Positions 24,818 through 32,646 of a DNA stretch of 64,000 nt are shown here, piece by piece. The notes beneath the pieces were generated by a model. That model ran no database searches. It was given only the letters and a program-made list of their open reading frames with translations, and was not told where the DNA came from. Origin of the DNA: QHXQ01 sp036389395 (GTDB lineage: Bacteria; Acidobacteriota; Blastocatellia; Pyrinomonadales; Pyrinomonadaceae); contig DASVPY010000058.1 in the NCBI GenBank assembly GCA_036389395.1, forward strand, positions 1 through 64,000, written 5' to 3'. The position numbers and the translations under genes were made by a program. Positions within the stretch are counted from its first letter, which is position 1, and each line of letters opens with the position of its first letter.

Positions 24818-26749
24818 ATGAGACGTGTCTACACCTTGCTCGCCGTCTGTTGTGCCCTGTCGTTGTTGACTGCCGTGCCGCGCGTCGCGCCAGCCGCGCC
24901 GCAGCGTAACGCGTCGGCCGCCGCGCCGATTGAGTTGGTCGTGGACGCGACCGAAGCGCCGCGCCGCGTGCTGCACGCGCGCGAGACCTTCAAGGTCGAG
25001 CCGGGGCCGCTGACGCTCTACTACCCGGCCTGGATTCCGGGCGAGCACGGGCCGACAGGCCCCATCACCGATCTCGTCAACCTCCGCTTCACCGCCGGCC
25101 GCCAGTCCGTCCCTTGGGAGCGCGACCAGGCGGACATGTTCGCGTTCCAACTGAACGTGCCGCCCGGCGTGCGCGAGCTTGAGGCGACGTTCGATTTTCT
25201 GTTCACCACCAACACGCAAGGGTTCTCTTCGGGCGCGTCCGCGTCCGCGCAGCTCGCCGTCATCAGTTGGAACCAAATCCTGCTCTATCCGATGGGCCGC
25301 CCCGCCGCCGACATCACGTTCGCGCCGAGCATACGCCTGCCCGCCGGCTGGAAGTTCGACACGGCGCTCGACGTGGCCCGCGAGGCGCGCGGCGCGGTCG
25401 AATTTCAACCCGTCCCGCTCCCGACGCTCGTTGACGCGCCGCTGCTCACGGGCGCTTACTTCCGCGTCTTCCCGCTGGCGACCGCGCCCGTGCGCCACCA
25501 GTTGGCCGTCGCCGCCGACAGCGCCGCCGCGCTCGACATAATGCCCGCGCAGCTCAACGGCTTCCGCCGCCTCGTCGGCGAAGCGCAGGCACTCTTCGGC
25601 GCGCATCATTATCGGCACTACGACTTCCTACTCACACTGAGCGATCAAGTCGCCAGCTTCGGCCTCGAACACCACGAGTCGAGCGACGACCGCTTGCCCG
25701 AGCGCACGATGGTTGACGAGTTGACGGCGAAGAACGCCGCCGGCCTCCTGCCGCACGAGTTCGTCCACTCCTGGAACGGCAAGTACCGCCGCCCGGCCGG
25801 TCTCGTCAACGACACGTTCCAACAGCCGATGCGCACGGAGTTGCTCTGGGTCTACGAAGGCTTGACCGAATACCTCGGCGTCGTCCTGACGGCGCGCAGC
25901 GGTCTCTGGACTGAAGGCGACACGCGCGAGAACCTGGCCTGGCTCGCCGCTTATCTCGACAAGCGCGGCGGGCGCGGTTGGCGCTCGCTCTCGGACACCG
26001 CGACCGCCGCGCAACTGCTCTACAACGCGCCCGGCGCTTGGGCCAACGCGCGCCGCAGCGTGGACTTCTACGACGAGGGCACGCTCGTCTGGCTCGACGC
26101 CGACGCGCGCATACGCCAGCAGACCAACGGCCAGAAATCGCTCGACGACTTCTGCCAACTCTTCCACGGCGGCGCGTCGGGCGGCCCCGCCTTGAAGACT
26201 TACACGTTCGACGAGGTGGTCGCCGCGCTCAACCAGATCGCGCCCGGCGACTGGGCCGGCTTCCTGACGACGCGCGTGCGCGCCGTCGCGCCGCGCGCGC
26301 CGCTCGGCGGGCTTGAGGCGAGCGGCTGGCGGCTCGTCTACAACGACACGCCCAACGAGTACGTCAAGGCGCAGGAGGCCATCAACAAGGGCGTCGAGCT
26401 CGGCTTCTCGCTCGGCTTGCGTTTGAACTCGTCCGGTCAGATCCGCGACACCGTGCCGGACACGCCCGCCGACGCCGCGGGCCTCAGCCCCGGCATGAAA
26501 CTCGTCGCCGTCAACGGCCGCCGCTACTCGCCCGAAGTGCTGCACGACGCCATCCGCGCCGCCAAGACCGACCGCGACCCCGTCGAGCTGCTCGTCGAGA
26601 ACGCCGACTACTTCCGCACCTACAAGCTCGACTACCACGGCGGCGAACGCTACCCGCACCTGGAACGCATCGCGGGCCGCCCCGACCTGCTCGCCGACAT
26701 CCTGCGCCCGCACGCGCCACGCAGCGCCGGGCAGCAACCGGGCAACTAG
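24818..26749 (+). CDS. exported M61-family glycyl aminopeptidase with PDZ domain
   Basis: A 643-residue secreted metallopeptidase. AGGAG precedes the ATG; the signal peptide covers residues 1-27. An N-terminal beta domain (about 35-200) is followed by the gluzincin-like catalytic domain with HEFVHSWNGK; His313, Glu314 and His317 form the HExxH zinc site. LLWVYEGLTEYLGVVL provides the third zinc ligand Glu about 45 residues on. The C-terminal part (about 525-600) is a PDZ domain: LNSSGQIRDTVPDTPADAAG, LSPGMKLVAVNGRR. The prototype is the glycyl aminopeptidase of Sphingomonas. It probably acts on peptides in the periplasm or outside. Confidence 0.9.
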   Translation: MRRVYTLLAVCCALSLLTAVPRVAPAAPQRNASAAAPIELVVDATEAPRRVLHARETFKVEPGPLTLYYPAWIPGEHGPTGPITDLVNLRFTAGRQSVPWERDQADMFAFQLNVPPGVRELEATFDFLFTTNTQGFSSGASASAQLAVISWNQILLYPMGRPAADITFAPSIRLPAGWKFDTALDVAREARGAVEFQPVPLPTLVDAPLLTGAYFRVFPLATAPVRHQLAVAADSAAALDIMPAQLNGFRRLVGEAQALFGAHHYRHYDFLLTLSDQVASFGLEHHESSDDRLPERTMVDELTAKNAAGLLPHEFVHSWNGKYRRPAGLVNDTFQQPMRTELLWVYEGLTEYLGVVLTARSGLWTEGDTRENLAWLAAYLDKRGGRGWRSLSDTATAAQLLYNAPGAWANARRSVDFYDEGTLVWLDADARIRQQTNGQKSLDDFCQLFHGGASGGPALKTYTFDEVVAALNQIAPGDWAGFLTTRVRAVAPRAPLGGLEASGWRLVYNDTPNEYVKAQEAINKGVELGFSLGLRLNSSGQIRDTVPDTPADAAGLSPGMKLVAVNGRRYSPEVLHDAIRAAKTDRDPVELLVENADYFRTYKLDYHGGERYPHLERIAGRPDLLADILRPHAPRSAGQQPGN

Positions 26750-26804
26750 TCGTCGCCTGCACTTTCACGCGCCCGCGCTTCCCTGAAAGGAGACACAACG
26801 CGCC

Positions 26805-27389
26805 ATGTCCCGCCAACCCGCCGGCCGCGACCGCTTCGAGGACTACGTCCCGGTTGCCGAGCGGCTCGAAAAATTCTACGAGCGTTTCCCCGACGGCCGC
26901 GTCATCACGCACATCGTCCAACACGATCTTGAGACCGGCTTCATCCTCATGCGCGCCGAGGTTTATCGTAATGCCGACGACGCGCAGCCCGCCGCGACGG
27001 GGCACGCCTTCGAGGTGCGCAGCGAAGGGTATGTCCAGAAGACTTCCTACGTCGAAGTCTGCGAGACATCGAGCGTTGGCCGTGCGTTAGCGTTGTTGGG
27101 CTTCGAGGTGAAGCGTGGGATCGCGTCGCGGGAGGAGATTGAGAAGCCTATGCGGATGGCGGCGGGGCGCGGGGCGCAGCAGCCGGCGGAGCCTTCGCCG
27201 GAGGAGCAGGCGGCGACGCTCGACGCGGAGATCGTGCAGGCGGCGGCGGCACTCGGCTACGACGCGGCCAAGGTGCGCAAGTGGGTCAACCAGAAGTTCA
27301 AGGTGACGGAAGGCTTGGCCGCGCTCTCGCCCGAACTCAAGCGCGAAGTGCTCAAGACCTTCCGCGAGAACGCCGCCGCGCGCAAGTGA
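26805..27389 (+). CDS. phage-type protein with ETSxxGRAL motif (Erf/Sak-like?)
   Basis: A 194-residue cytoplasmic protein with GAAAGGAGA before its ATG. It opens RDRFEDYVPVAERLEKFYER and continues FPDGRVITHIVQHD. The block VQKTSYVEVCETSSVGRALA followed by LLGFEVKRG (residues about 76-104) closely resembles phage and prophage proteins related to single-strand annealing/recombination functions, in which 'NxTSxxExxETSAIGRALAxLGY' is conserved. The C-terminal half has a small helical domain (DAEIVQAAAALGYDAAKVRK) like those in phage recombination mediators. No other phage gene is nearby. Function is inferred from the motif only; the alternative is a domesticated DNA-binding protein. Confidence 0.45.
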   Translation: MSRQPAGRDRFEDYVPVAERLEKFYERFPDGRVITHIVQHDLETGFILMRAEVYRNADDAQPAATGHAFEVRSEGYVQKTSYVEVCETSSVGRALALLGFEVKRGIASREEIEKPMRMAAGRGAQQPAEPSPEEQAATLDAEIVQAAAALGYDAAKVRKWVNQKFKVTEGLAALSPELKREVLKTFRENAAARK

Positions 27390-27555
27390 GAGGCTGCGGG
27401 CGGCGGCGACCTATCTGGGTGCGGACGGGGGCGTCAGAAATTTCTTGAAGCTCTTAAGCTAGAGTTCAATGATGAGGCCCGAGTTTGCGGGGCTGACAAG
27501 GCATTGCGGCACAGTCTCGTTTAGCCTTGCCGTTGATCGGTGTAGGGTGAGCACG

Positions 27556-28284
27556 ATGAAGGCGAAATTAACAACATCCCGCGCGGCAGTCTTTGTTCTC
27601 TTGACAGTCGTGGGCGTTGTCGCGCTGTCAATGGCCCAGCGGCGGCCGCGGGAAGACACCAGCCCATCTCAGCCGCGGGATGCGGACGAAGGCACGCTGC
27701 AATGGCACGCCCGGCGCGCGCGGGCCAAGGGCCTTCAGGAAATAACCATTCCCACGCCGCGCTGGCGGATAACGGGTGCAGCCAACCTGGATGAAGCCCT
27801 TAATCAGTTCTCGGTTGTGCTCGCGAAGCCGGTCGAGGAGAAGAGTTTTATCTGGTCGCCTTACAACATACGGACTTGGTACAAGTTCAAAGTGCGTGAA
27901 TTTTTATCCCAGCGGGATTGGCCGACGTGTGACGTATGTCCCGCGCCACCGGGCGCGCCCGCCGACTTGTTGCCCCTCAAACGGGATGAAATCCTGATCG
28001 TGCGGGCCGGCGGCACGGCGGTCGTGGACGGCGTCAGAATCACGAGCGTGGACAGTGCATTCCCGCCTTTCTCCAGAGGTCAGGAGTACCTCTTGTTCGT
28101 TAAGTTAAATCGCGCCGACCGAGTGGGCGAGATAACCATGTCGCACTACGGCGTCTTTACCGTTGATGAGGGTGGCGTCCGGCAGCTCAACAACCGCAGC
28201 CACCCATTCGCGGCCGAACTAACGGCCCACGGCAACCGCGTGCTCGAATTCGTCCGAGCCAAAATCGCCGAACATAGAAGATAG
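27556..28284 (+). CDS. exported hypothetical protein
   Basis: A 242-residue protein not recognised. AGGGTGAG precedes the chosen ATG; residues 10-27 (AAVFVLLTVVGVVALSMA) form a signal peptide or anchor. The body is mixed alpha/beta with CDVCPAPPG, a possible metal- or disulfide-forming cysteine pair, near residue 125, and GQEYLLFVKL near 177. The wording 'RDEILIVRAGGTAVVDGVRI' and 'YLLFVKL' recalls small beta-barrel proteins that react to secretion, but no family is claimed. It precedes the metzincin-like protease by 42 bp in the same orientation, so the two may be linked. Base composition here is lower in GC than in the flanking genes. Confidence 0.6.
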   Translation: MKAKLTTSRAAVFVLLTVVGVVALSMAQRRPREDTSPSQPRDADEGTLQWHARRARAKGLQEITIPTPRWRITGAANLDEALNQFSVVLAKPVEEKSFIWSPYNIRTWYKFKVREFLSQRDWPTCDVCPAPPGAPADLLPLKRDEILIVRAGGTAVVDGVRITSVDSAFPPFSRGQEYLLFVKLNRADRVGEITMSHYGVFTVDEGGVRQLNNRSHPFAAELTAHGNRVLEFVRAKIAEHRR

Positions 28285-28326
28285 CCGGCGCTTGTTGCTC
28301 CAATTCACACCTGGCGGTGGCATGTC

Positions 28327-29688
28327 ATGCGACACAGATTGGCTTACATCCTTAGCTTGGGCCTCGCTCTATTCATCCTAATGGCCCAGGCGCAACAAAA
28401 CCCATGCCCGCCTTGTTTTAACGACCTCGACCCGTTGCCGGGGCACGGGACAACAAACGGGCGGCGCAACTTGAACATTTATCTCCAACCCCAGGGCTGG
28501 GACAGCAGCAATATACACGGCAGAGTTTACGCGGCTTTGAATTGTGCCATCAGCGAGTGGAACGACGCCAGAGGCACTGACATAAATACCAGAATCCCTT
28601 ACAACCTCGGCCTGACAGCCGGCACGAACTCGGCCGATATCGTAATCCAGCGGGGACTGGCCGAAGGTGGGTGTGGGCAGGATAATTTCGGGCAAACTAT
28701 GGACACCATCAACCTGGACAGTGCCGCCCAGAACCTTAGCGATAGAGAATTGTGCTTACTGATAGCACATGAGTTGGGGCACTCGCTCGGTCTTGATGAC
28801 AATTTAACTTGTCCCACTATCATGGGTGGCGCGCAGGATGGGCAATGTAACTCATCACCTCTGGCCCAGGCCATCCAGCCGACTGACGTAGATCGGGTTA
28901 ATCAACACTTCAGCGCACAGGCAACTTGTACGAGTGGCAATACCACGCCGCCGCCGCGCGCGCCTGCCTGTACGGATATTGACGGCGACGGCTACGGCGA
29001 AGGGGCCGGCTGCCTTGGCCCGGATTGCGACGATTATGAGCCACAGCTAACCACCAACTGCGATAGCACCGGCGGGTGTAGCCAGGCGCAGATTTCTTAC
29101 TGCTCCAGCTACGGGGTCGCCTGCTACAACGGCGATTGTTTCACGCCGGTGCTGATTGACACCTCGGGCAACGGCTTCGACTTAACCGACAACGCGCACG
29201 GGGTCTGGATAGATTTAAACGACGACGGCACGCGGGAGCGTCTCTCATGGACGGCCGCGAACTCGGACGACGCGTGGCTCGCCCTCGACCGCAACAACAA
29301 CGACGTGGTTGATTCCGGCTCAGAGTTGTTCGGCGGCTTCACCCCACAACCGGTGCCGGCGGCCGGGGAGAGTAAGAACGGCTTCAGGGCTTTGGCGGTC
29401 TACGATCAGCCGGCGCAAGGCGGCAACGGGGACGGTGAAATAACCGCGCAAGACGCCGTCTTCACCTCGTTACGACTGTGGCAGGACACGAATCATAACG
29501 GAGTTTCCGAGCCGGGCGAGCTACACACCCTGTTTGAACTTGGGTTGACGGCCGTCGCCCTCGACTACAAATTGTCAAAGCGCACCGATCAGTACGGCAA
29601 CCTGTTCCGCTACCGGGCGAAGGTCAAGGATATGCTGGGCGTGCAAGTAGGCCGCTGGGCGTGGGATGTGTACCTAGTGACACGGTAG
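28327..29688 (+). CDS. secreted metzincin-like protease with FrpC-like calcium-binding module
   Basis: A 453-residue secreted protein with a signal peptide through ALFILMAQAQ. Residues about 30-200 form a matrixin/snapalysin-like zinc protease: AHELGHSLGLDD gives HExxHxxGxxD with His148, Glu149, His152 and Asp158. A thrombospondin-3-like calcium segment (DIDGDGYGEGAGCLGPDCDD) and a cysteine-rich stretch follow. The C-terminal 160 residues contain LDRNNNDVVDSGSELFGGFT, then NGDGEITAQDAVFTSLRLWQ and DTNHNGVSEPGEL, the EF-hand-like module common in FrpC/RTX-type proteins. The same module ends the frameshifted protein at 9275. Base composition is lower in GC than the surroundings, suggesting recent acquisition. 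Confidence 0.8.
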   Translation: MRHRLAYILSLGLALFILMAQAQQNPCPPCFNDLDPLPGHGTTNGRRNLNIYLQPQGWDSSNIHGRVYAALNCAISEWNDARGTDINTRIPYNLGLTAGTNSADIVIQRGLAEGGCGQDNFGQTMDTINLDSAAQNLSDRELCLLIAHELGHSLGLDDNLTCPTIMGGAQDGQCNSSPLAQAIQPTDVDRVNQHFSAQATCTSGNTTPPPRAPACTDIDGDGYGEGAGCLGPDCDDYEPQLTTNCDSTGGCSQAQISYCSSYGVACYNGDCFTPVLIDTSGNGFDLTDNAHGVWIDLNDDGTRERLSWTAANSDDAWLALDRNNNDVVDSGSELFGGFTPQPVPAAGESKNGFRALAVYDQPAQGGNGDGEITAQDAVFTSLRLWQDTNHNGVSEPGELHTLFELGLTAVALDYKLSKRTDQYGNLFRYRAKVKDMLGVQVGRWAWDVYLVTR

Positions 29689-29720
29689 TCGCTGACACCA
29701 GCAAGCTGGAAGTTATAACC

Positions 29721-29748
29721 GCCCGGCAGCCGACGAAGGCTGCCGGGC
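29721..29748. terminator. strong bidirectional hairpin between convergent genes
   Basis: GCCCGGCAGCC and GGCTGCCGGGC form a perfect 11-bp stem with the loop GACGAA. It lies 33 bp after the metalloprotease stop and 54 bp beyond the stop of the convergent phosphofructokinase, with CTTCTTCT following on the plus strand. Confidence 0.65.
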
Positions 29749-29801
29749 GGCGCTTCTTCTGCCGGGCTTAACCGGCCCGCCGTTAAAGGTCAGGCGCATC
29801 T

Positions 29802-31040
29802 TCATGCGCCGCCGAAGCGCGCGCGGAACTCGGCGGGTTCCAGCCCGGCGGCGGCGGCGAGTTGCGCGACCCAGGCTTCGTCGGCGAAGTCGTGCGGCCC
29901 GATGCGCACCATGTAGTCGCGGGCGACGCGGTAGCTCTCCGTGTCCACGTCCACGAAACGCTGCCGGCCGCGCCCGGTCGCCGGGTCGATCACTTCGGCG
30001 AACGGCACGGGGCGAAACTCCCCGCCCTGCGTCGTGATCATCGCGCCCGTCCCGCCCTGCGTCAGATACTTGAAGGCCGCGTAGCCGAGGTCGCGTGCGT
30101 ACTCGGCGTCGTAAGGGATCGGCGGCGCGCAGCGCAACTCGTAGCCGATGGTCTTGTCCACCATCGTCACCTTCAGCCCGCGGCGTTCGAGCCGCACCTG
30201 CACCTCGTTCTTGACCTTGCGCCCCAGGTCGATCTCGGTCACGCGGATGTTGCCCTGCTCGTCGCGGTCAACGTCCTGCAACTCGGCCACCTCTTGCGGG
30301 TCGAAGTGTTCGACCAGAGCTTCGGCCAGCAGCACGACGCCGTGCGTGCGCCCCATCGCGCGCCGCTTGATGATCGTGCCCTCGACGATGTCGGCGATGT
30401 CGGCGAGCGGGATGTGGCGGCGGCGGAACTCTTCGGGGATGATGGTGCAGGTGGCCCCGGCGGCCTTGCCGATGCCGAGCGTCAGGTGGCCCGTGGGTCG
30501 CCCCATCGTCACGCCCAAGTACCAGCGCCCGGTCGTCTTCGCGTCCTCCATCAGCCGCTTGACCAGTTCGACGCCGACGTGGCGCGCGGTCTCGAAGCCG
30601 AGCGTCGCCACGGGCAGCGGCAGCCACAGGTCGTTATCAATGCTCTTGGGCACTTGCACGACGCGGATCGCGCCGCGCGACTCGCGCTCGACCGCCGCCG
30701 AGCTGCTGACCAGATCGTCGCCGCCGACGGTGACGAGCGCCTCGATGTTCAACTTGCGGAGCGCGGCGACGGCGTTGGCGAGCCGCTGCGGGTCGGACGC
30801 GATGTCGGTGCGCGCCGCGCCGAGGACGACGCCGCCGCGCAGGTGTATGCGGGCCACCTCCGGGATCGTCATCTCGTGCTGCTCGTCGGTGTAGCGCTGC
30901 GCGAGCCACTCGAAGCCGTCGTGCAGCCCGATGGGCGTGCAGCCCGACTTGATCGCCTCGATGACCACGGCCGAGATGACGCCGTTCGTGCCCGGCGCAG
31001 GCCCGCCGCCGACGAGGATGCCGACTCGCTTAGGTGTCAT
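29802..31040 (-). CDS. phosphofructokinase, PPi-type active site (copy 1)
   Basis: A 412-residue phosphofructokinase. It opens RVGILVGGGPAPGTNGVISA, with the G-G-x-P-x-x-N loop. VGGDD (Asp108, Asp109) has Asp where ATP-dependent enzymes have Gly (GGDGS), and PKSIDNDL has Lys in the place of the ATP-type Gly; both features mark PPi-dependent phosphofructokinases. VTMGRPTGHL is the fructose 6-phosphate MGR motif. It would interconvert fructose 6-phosphate and fructose 1,6-bisphosphate, reversibly if PPi is used. A close relative follows upstream (31079) on the same strand with a 38-bp gap. Phosphoryl donor choice is inferred from those residues. Confidence 0.85.
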   Translation of the reverse strand: MTPKRVGILVGGGPAPGTNGVISAVVIEAIKSGCTPIGLHDGFEWLAQRYTDEQHEMTIPEVARIHLRGGVVLGAARTDIASDPQRLANAVAALRKLNIEALVTVGGDDLVSSSAAVERESRGAIRVVQVPKSIDNDLWLPLPVATLGFETARHVGVELVKRLMEDAKTTGRWYLGVTMGRPTGHLTLGIGKAAGATCTIIPEEFRRRHIPLADIADIVEGTIIKRRAMGRTHGVVLLAEALVEHFDPQEVAELQDVDRDEQGNIRVTEIDLGRKVKNEVQVRLERRGLKVTMVDKTIGYELRCAPPIPYDAEYARDLGYAAFKYLTQGGTGAMITTQGGEFRPVPFAEVIDPATGRGRQRFVDVDTESYRVARDYMVRIGPHDFADEAWVAQLAAAAGLEPAEFRARFGGA

Positions 31041-31078
31041 AGTCTTTTCTTAAACTCTAGTGCCCGCGTGCGCCGGTC

Positions 31079-32335
31079 TCAGGCGGGGACGTGCCCGCTC
31101 AGGTAGCCGAAGCGATCCTGGAACTCTGCGGGCGTCATTTGCGCGGCCTGGGCCAGCTTCTCGACGTGCGCCGGGTCGGCGAAGTCCTCCGGCTCAAGCC
31201 GGAGCATGTACTCGCGCGCGACGCGGTAGCCTTCGCTCGCCACGTTGACCATGCGGACGCGCGTCTTGCCCGTGCCCGGCTCGCGTATGTCGGCGAACGC
31301 CATCGGCACCATGCGCCCGCCCTGCACGGTGATCATGGCGTCGGAGCCGCCGCCCAGGAGGAACTGGATGGCGCTGTAGCCGAGGTCGCGGCAGTAGGCG
31401 GCGTCGTAGGGGATCGGGTCGGCGCAGCGCAACTCGTAGCCGATGTTCTTGTTGATGATCGTGACGCGCACGCCGCGCCCCGTCAGCCGCCCCTGCACCT
31501 CCGCCTTGACCTTGCGCGCCAGGTCAACTTCGGCGAAGCGTATGTGCCCGTGCTCGTCGCGCTCCACGTCTTGCAGGTCGGCCAACTCCTGCGGGTCGAG
31601 CTTCTCGATCAACCCTTCGGCCAGCACGGCCACGCCGTAAGGCCGCCCCATCGCGCGGCGTTTGATGATCGCGCCTTCGACGATGTCGCAGATGTCTGCG
31701 AACGCCACGGTCTCGCGCTCGAACTCCTCGCCGATGACGGTCAAGGTCGCGCCCGCCGCCTTGCCGATGCCGAGCGCGAGGTGGCCGGCCTTGCGCCCCA
31801 TCGCCACGACGATGAACCAGCGTTTGGTCGAGCGCGCGTCTTCCATCAGGTTGTAGACCAGCTCGACGCCGACGTGCCGCGCCGTCTGATAGCCGAAGGT
31901 CGGGATGTGCGGGGGCAGCGGCAGGTCGTTGTCAATCGTCTTGGGCACGTGGACGACGCGTATCTGTCGGCCCGAACGCTCGGCGATGAAACTGGCCGAC
32001 AGGGCCGTGTCGTCGCCGCCGATGGTGACGAGGTGCGTGACGCCGACGGCGCGCAGGGATTCGATGGCGGCGCGCGTCGCCTTTTCAGACTTGGTCGGGT
32101 TGTCGCGCGCCGTGCCGAGGATCGAGCCGCCCTGTAGGTGTATGCGCGACACGTCCTCGATGCGCAGGCGGCGCACCTTGGCGGTGTCTCCGCGGATGAG
32201 CCACTTGAAGCCGTCCTGCACGCCGTAGACCTCGAAGCCCTGGTTGATGGCCTCGATGACGGCGGCCGAGATGACCGCGTTGATGCCGGGGGCCGGCCCG
32301 CCCCCGACCAGAACCGCGAGCACGCCTTTAGTCAT
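31079..32335 (-). CDS. phosphofructokinase, PPi-type active site (copy 2)
   Basis: A 418-residue phosphofructokinase, paralogue of the downstream gene. GGGPAPGINAVISA, GGDD (Asp108, Asp109), PKTIDNDLPLPP, VAMGRKAGHL and the ELRCADPIPYDAAYCRDLGY C-terminal block are all shared. As in copy 1, the Asp after GGD and the Lys of PKTIDND indicate PPi use. The two proteins differ through much of their length, so the duplication is old. Copy 2 is first in transcription order; a shared operon is likely. Why both are kept is unknown: different donors, regulation or heteromer formation (as in alpha/beta PPi-PFKs) are possible. Confidence 0.85.
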   Translation of the reverse strand: MTKGVLAVLVGGGPAPGINAVISAAVIEAINQGFEVYGVQDGFKWLIRGDTAKVRRLRIEDVSRIHLQGGSILGTARDNPTKSEKATRAAIESLRAVGVTHLVTIGGDDTALSASFIAERSGRQIRVVHVPKTIDNDLPLPPHIPTFGYQTARHVGVELVYNLMEDARSTKRWFIVVAMGRKAGHLALGIGKAAGATLTVIGEEFERETVAFADICDIVEGAIIKRRAMGRPYGVAVLAEGLIEKLDPQELADLQDVERDEHGHIRFAEVDLARKVKAEVQGRLTGRGVRVTIINKNIGYELRCADPIPYDAAYCRDLGYSAIQFLLGGGSDAMITVQGGRMVPMAFADIREPGTGKTRVRMVNVASEGYRVAREYMLRLEPEDFADPAHVEKLAQAAQMTPAEFQDRFGYLSGHVPA

Positions 32336-32646
32336 TAAACCACTCCATTAAATTTCCGAAGCCGTGCATTATAGCCTAGCCCATCGCGCCCGCCGACGGA
32401 AACCACGAAGCCGCCGCCGGGAGCGCGGGCATCCCTGCCCGCCAAGCGTGCGTGAGCACGCTAACAAAGAAACATGGGCTTTCAGGCTTGAGCGCCGCCG
32501 CGACTTCTTGTTCGCGCTCACGCGCTCATGGCGGGCAGGGATGCCCGCGCTCCCGGCGGCGAGTTGCGCGCTCCGGCGGGGCGGCAATTGCCGGCCGAAG
32601 CGTGCTATGCTGTCCCCCGCGGGCCGCCCGCGCCCGTCCCTCTTTT
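32336..32646. other. intergenic region containing a large inverted-repeat element
   Basis: Between the divergent phosphofructokinase and histidine kinase genes no gene is supported. Nearly half of the region is the 150-bp inverted-repeat element at 32412-32561; the rest should hold both promoters, but no clear consensus is seen. Confidence 0.6.
32412..32561. repeat. 150-bp hairpin element with 33-bp perfect arms
   Basis: The left arm 32412-32444 contains GAGCGCGGGCATCCCTGCCC and is matched perfectly by 32529-32561 (GGGCAGGGATGCCCGCGCTC inside). The inner arms are imperfectly complementary too (AGCGTGCGTGAGCACGCTAA against CGCGCTCACGCGCT), so the whole unit could fold as one long hairpin. There is no transposase inside. 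It looks like a MITE or large REP element; a single copy is seen in this window. Confidence 0.75.

Noticed and set aside
27556..29688. Toxin-immunity pair interpretation of the protease and its upstream neighbour
   Set aside because: Both carry export signals and no delivery or immunity feature was recognised, so there is no support beyond adjacency.
32452..32646. N-terminal extension of the hybrid histidine kinase
   Set aside because: The extension would be read through the inverted-repeat element and has low-complexity sequence; the first PAS domain begins shortly after 32647.
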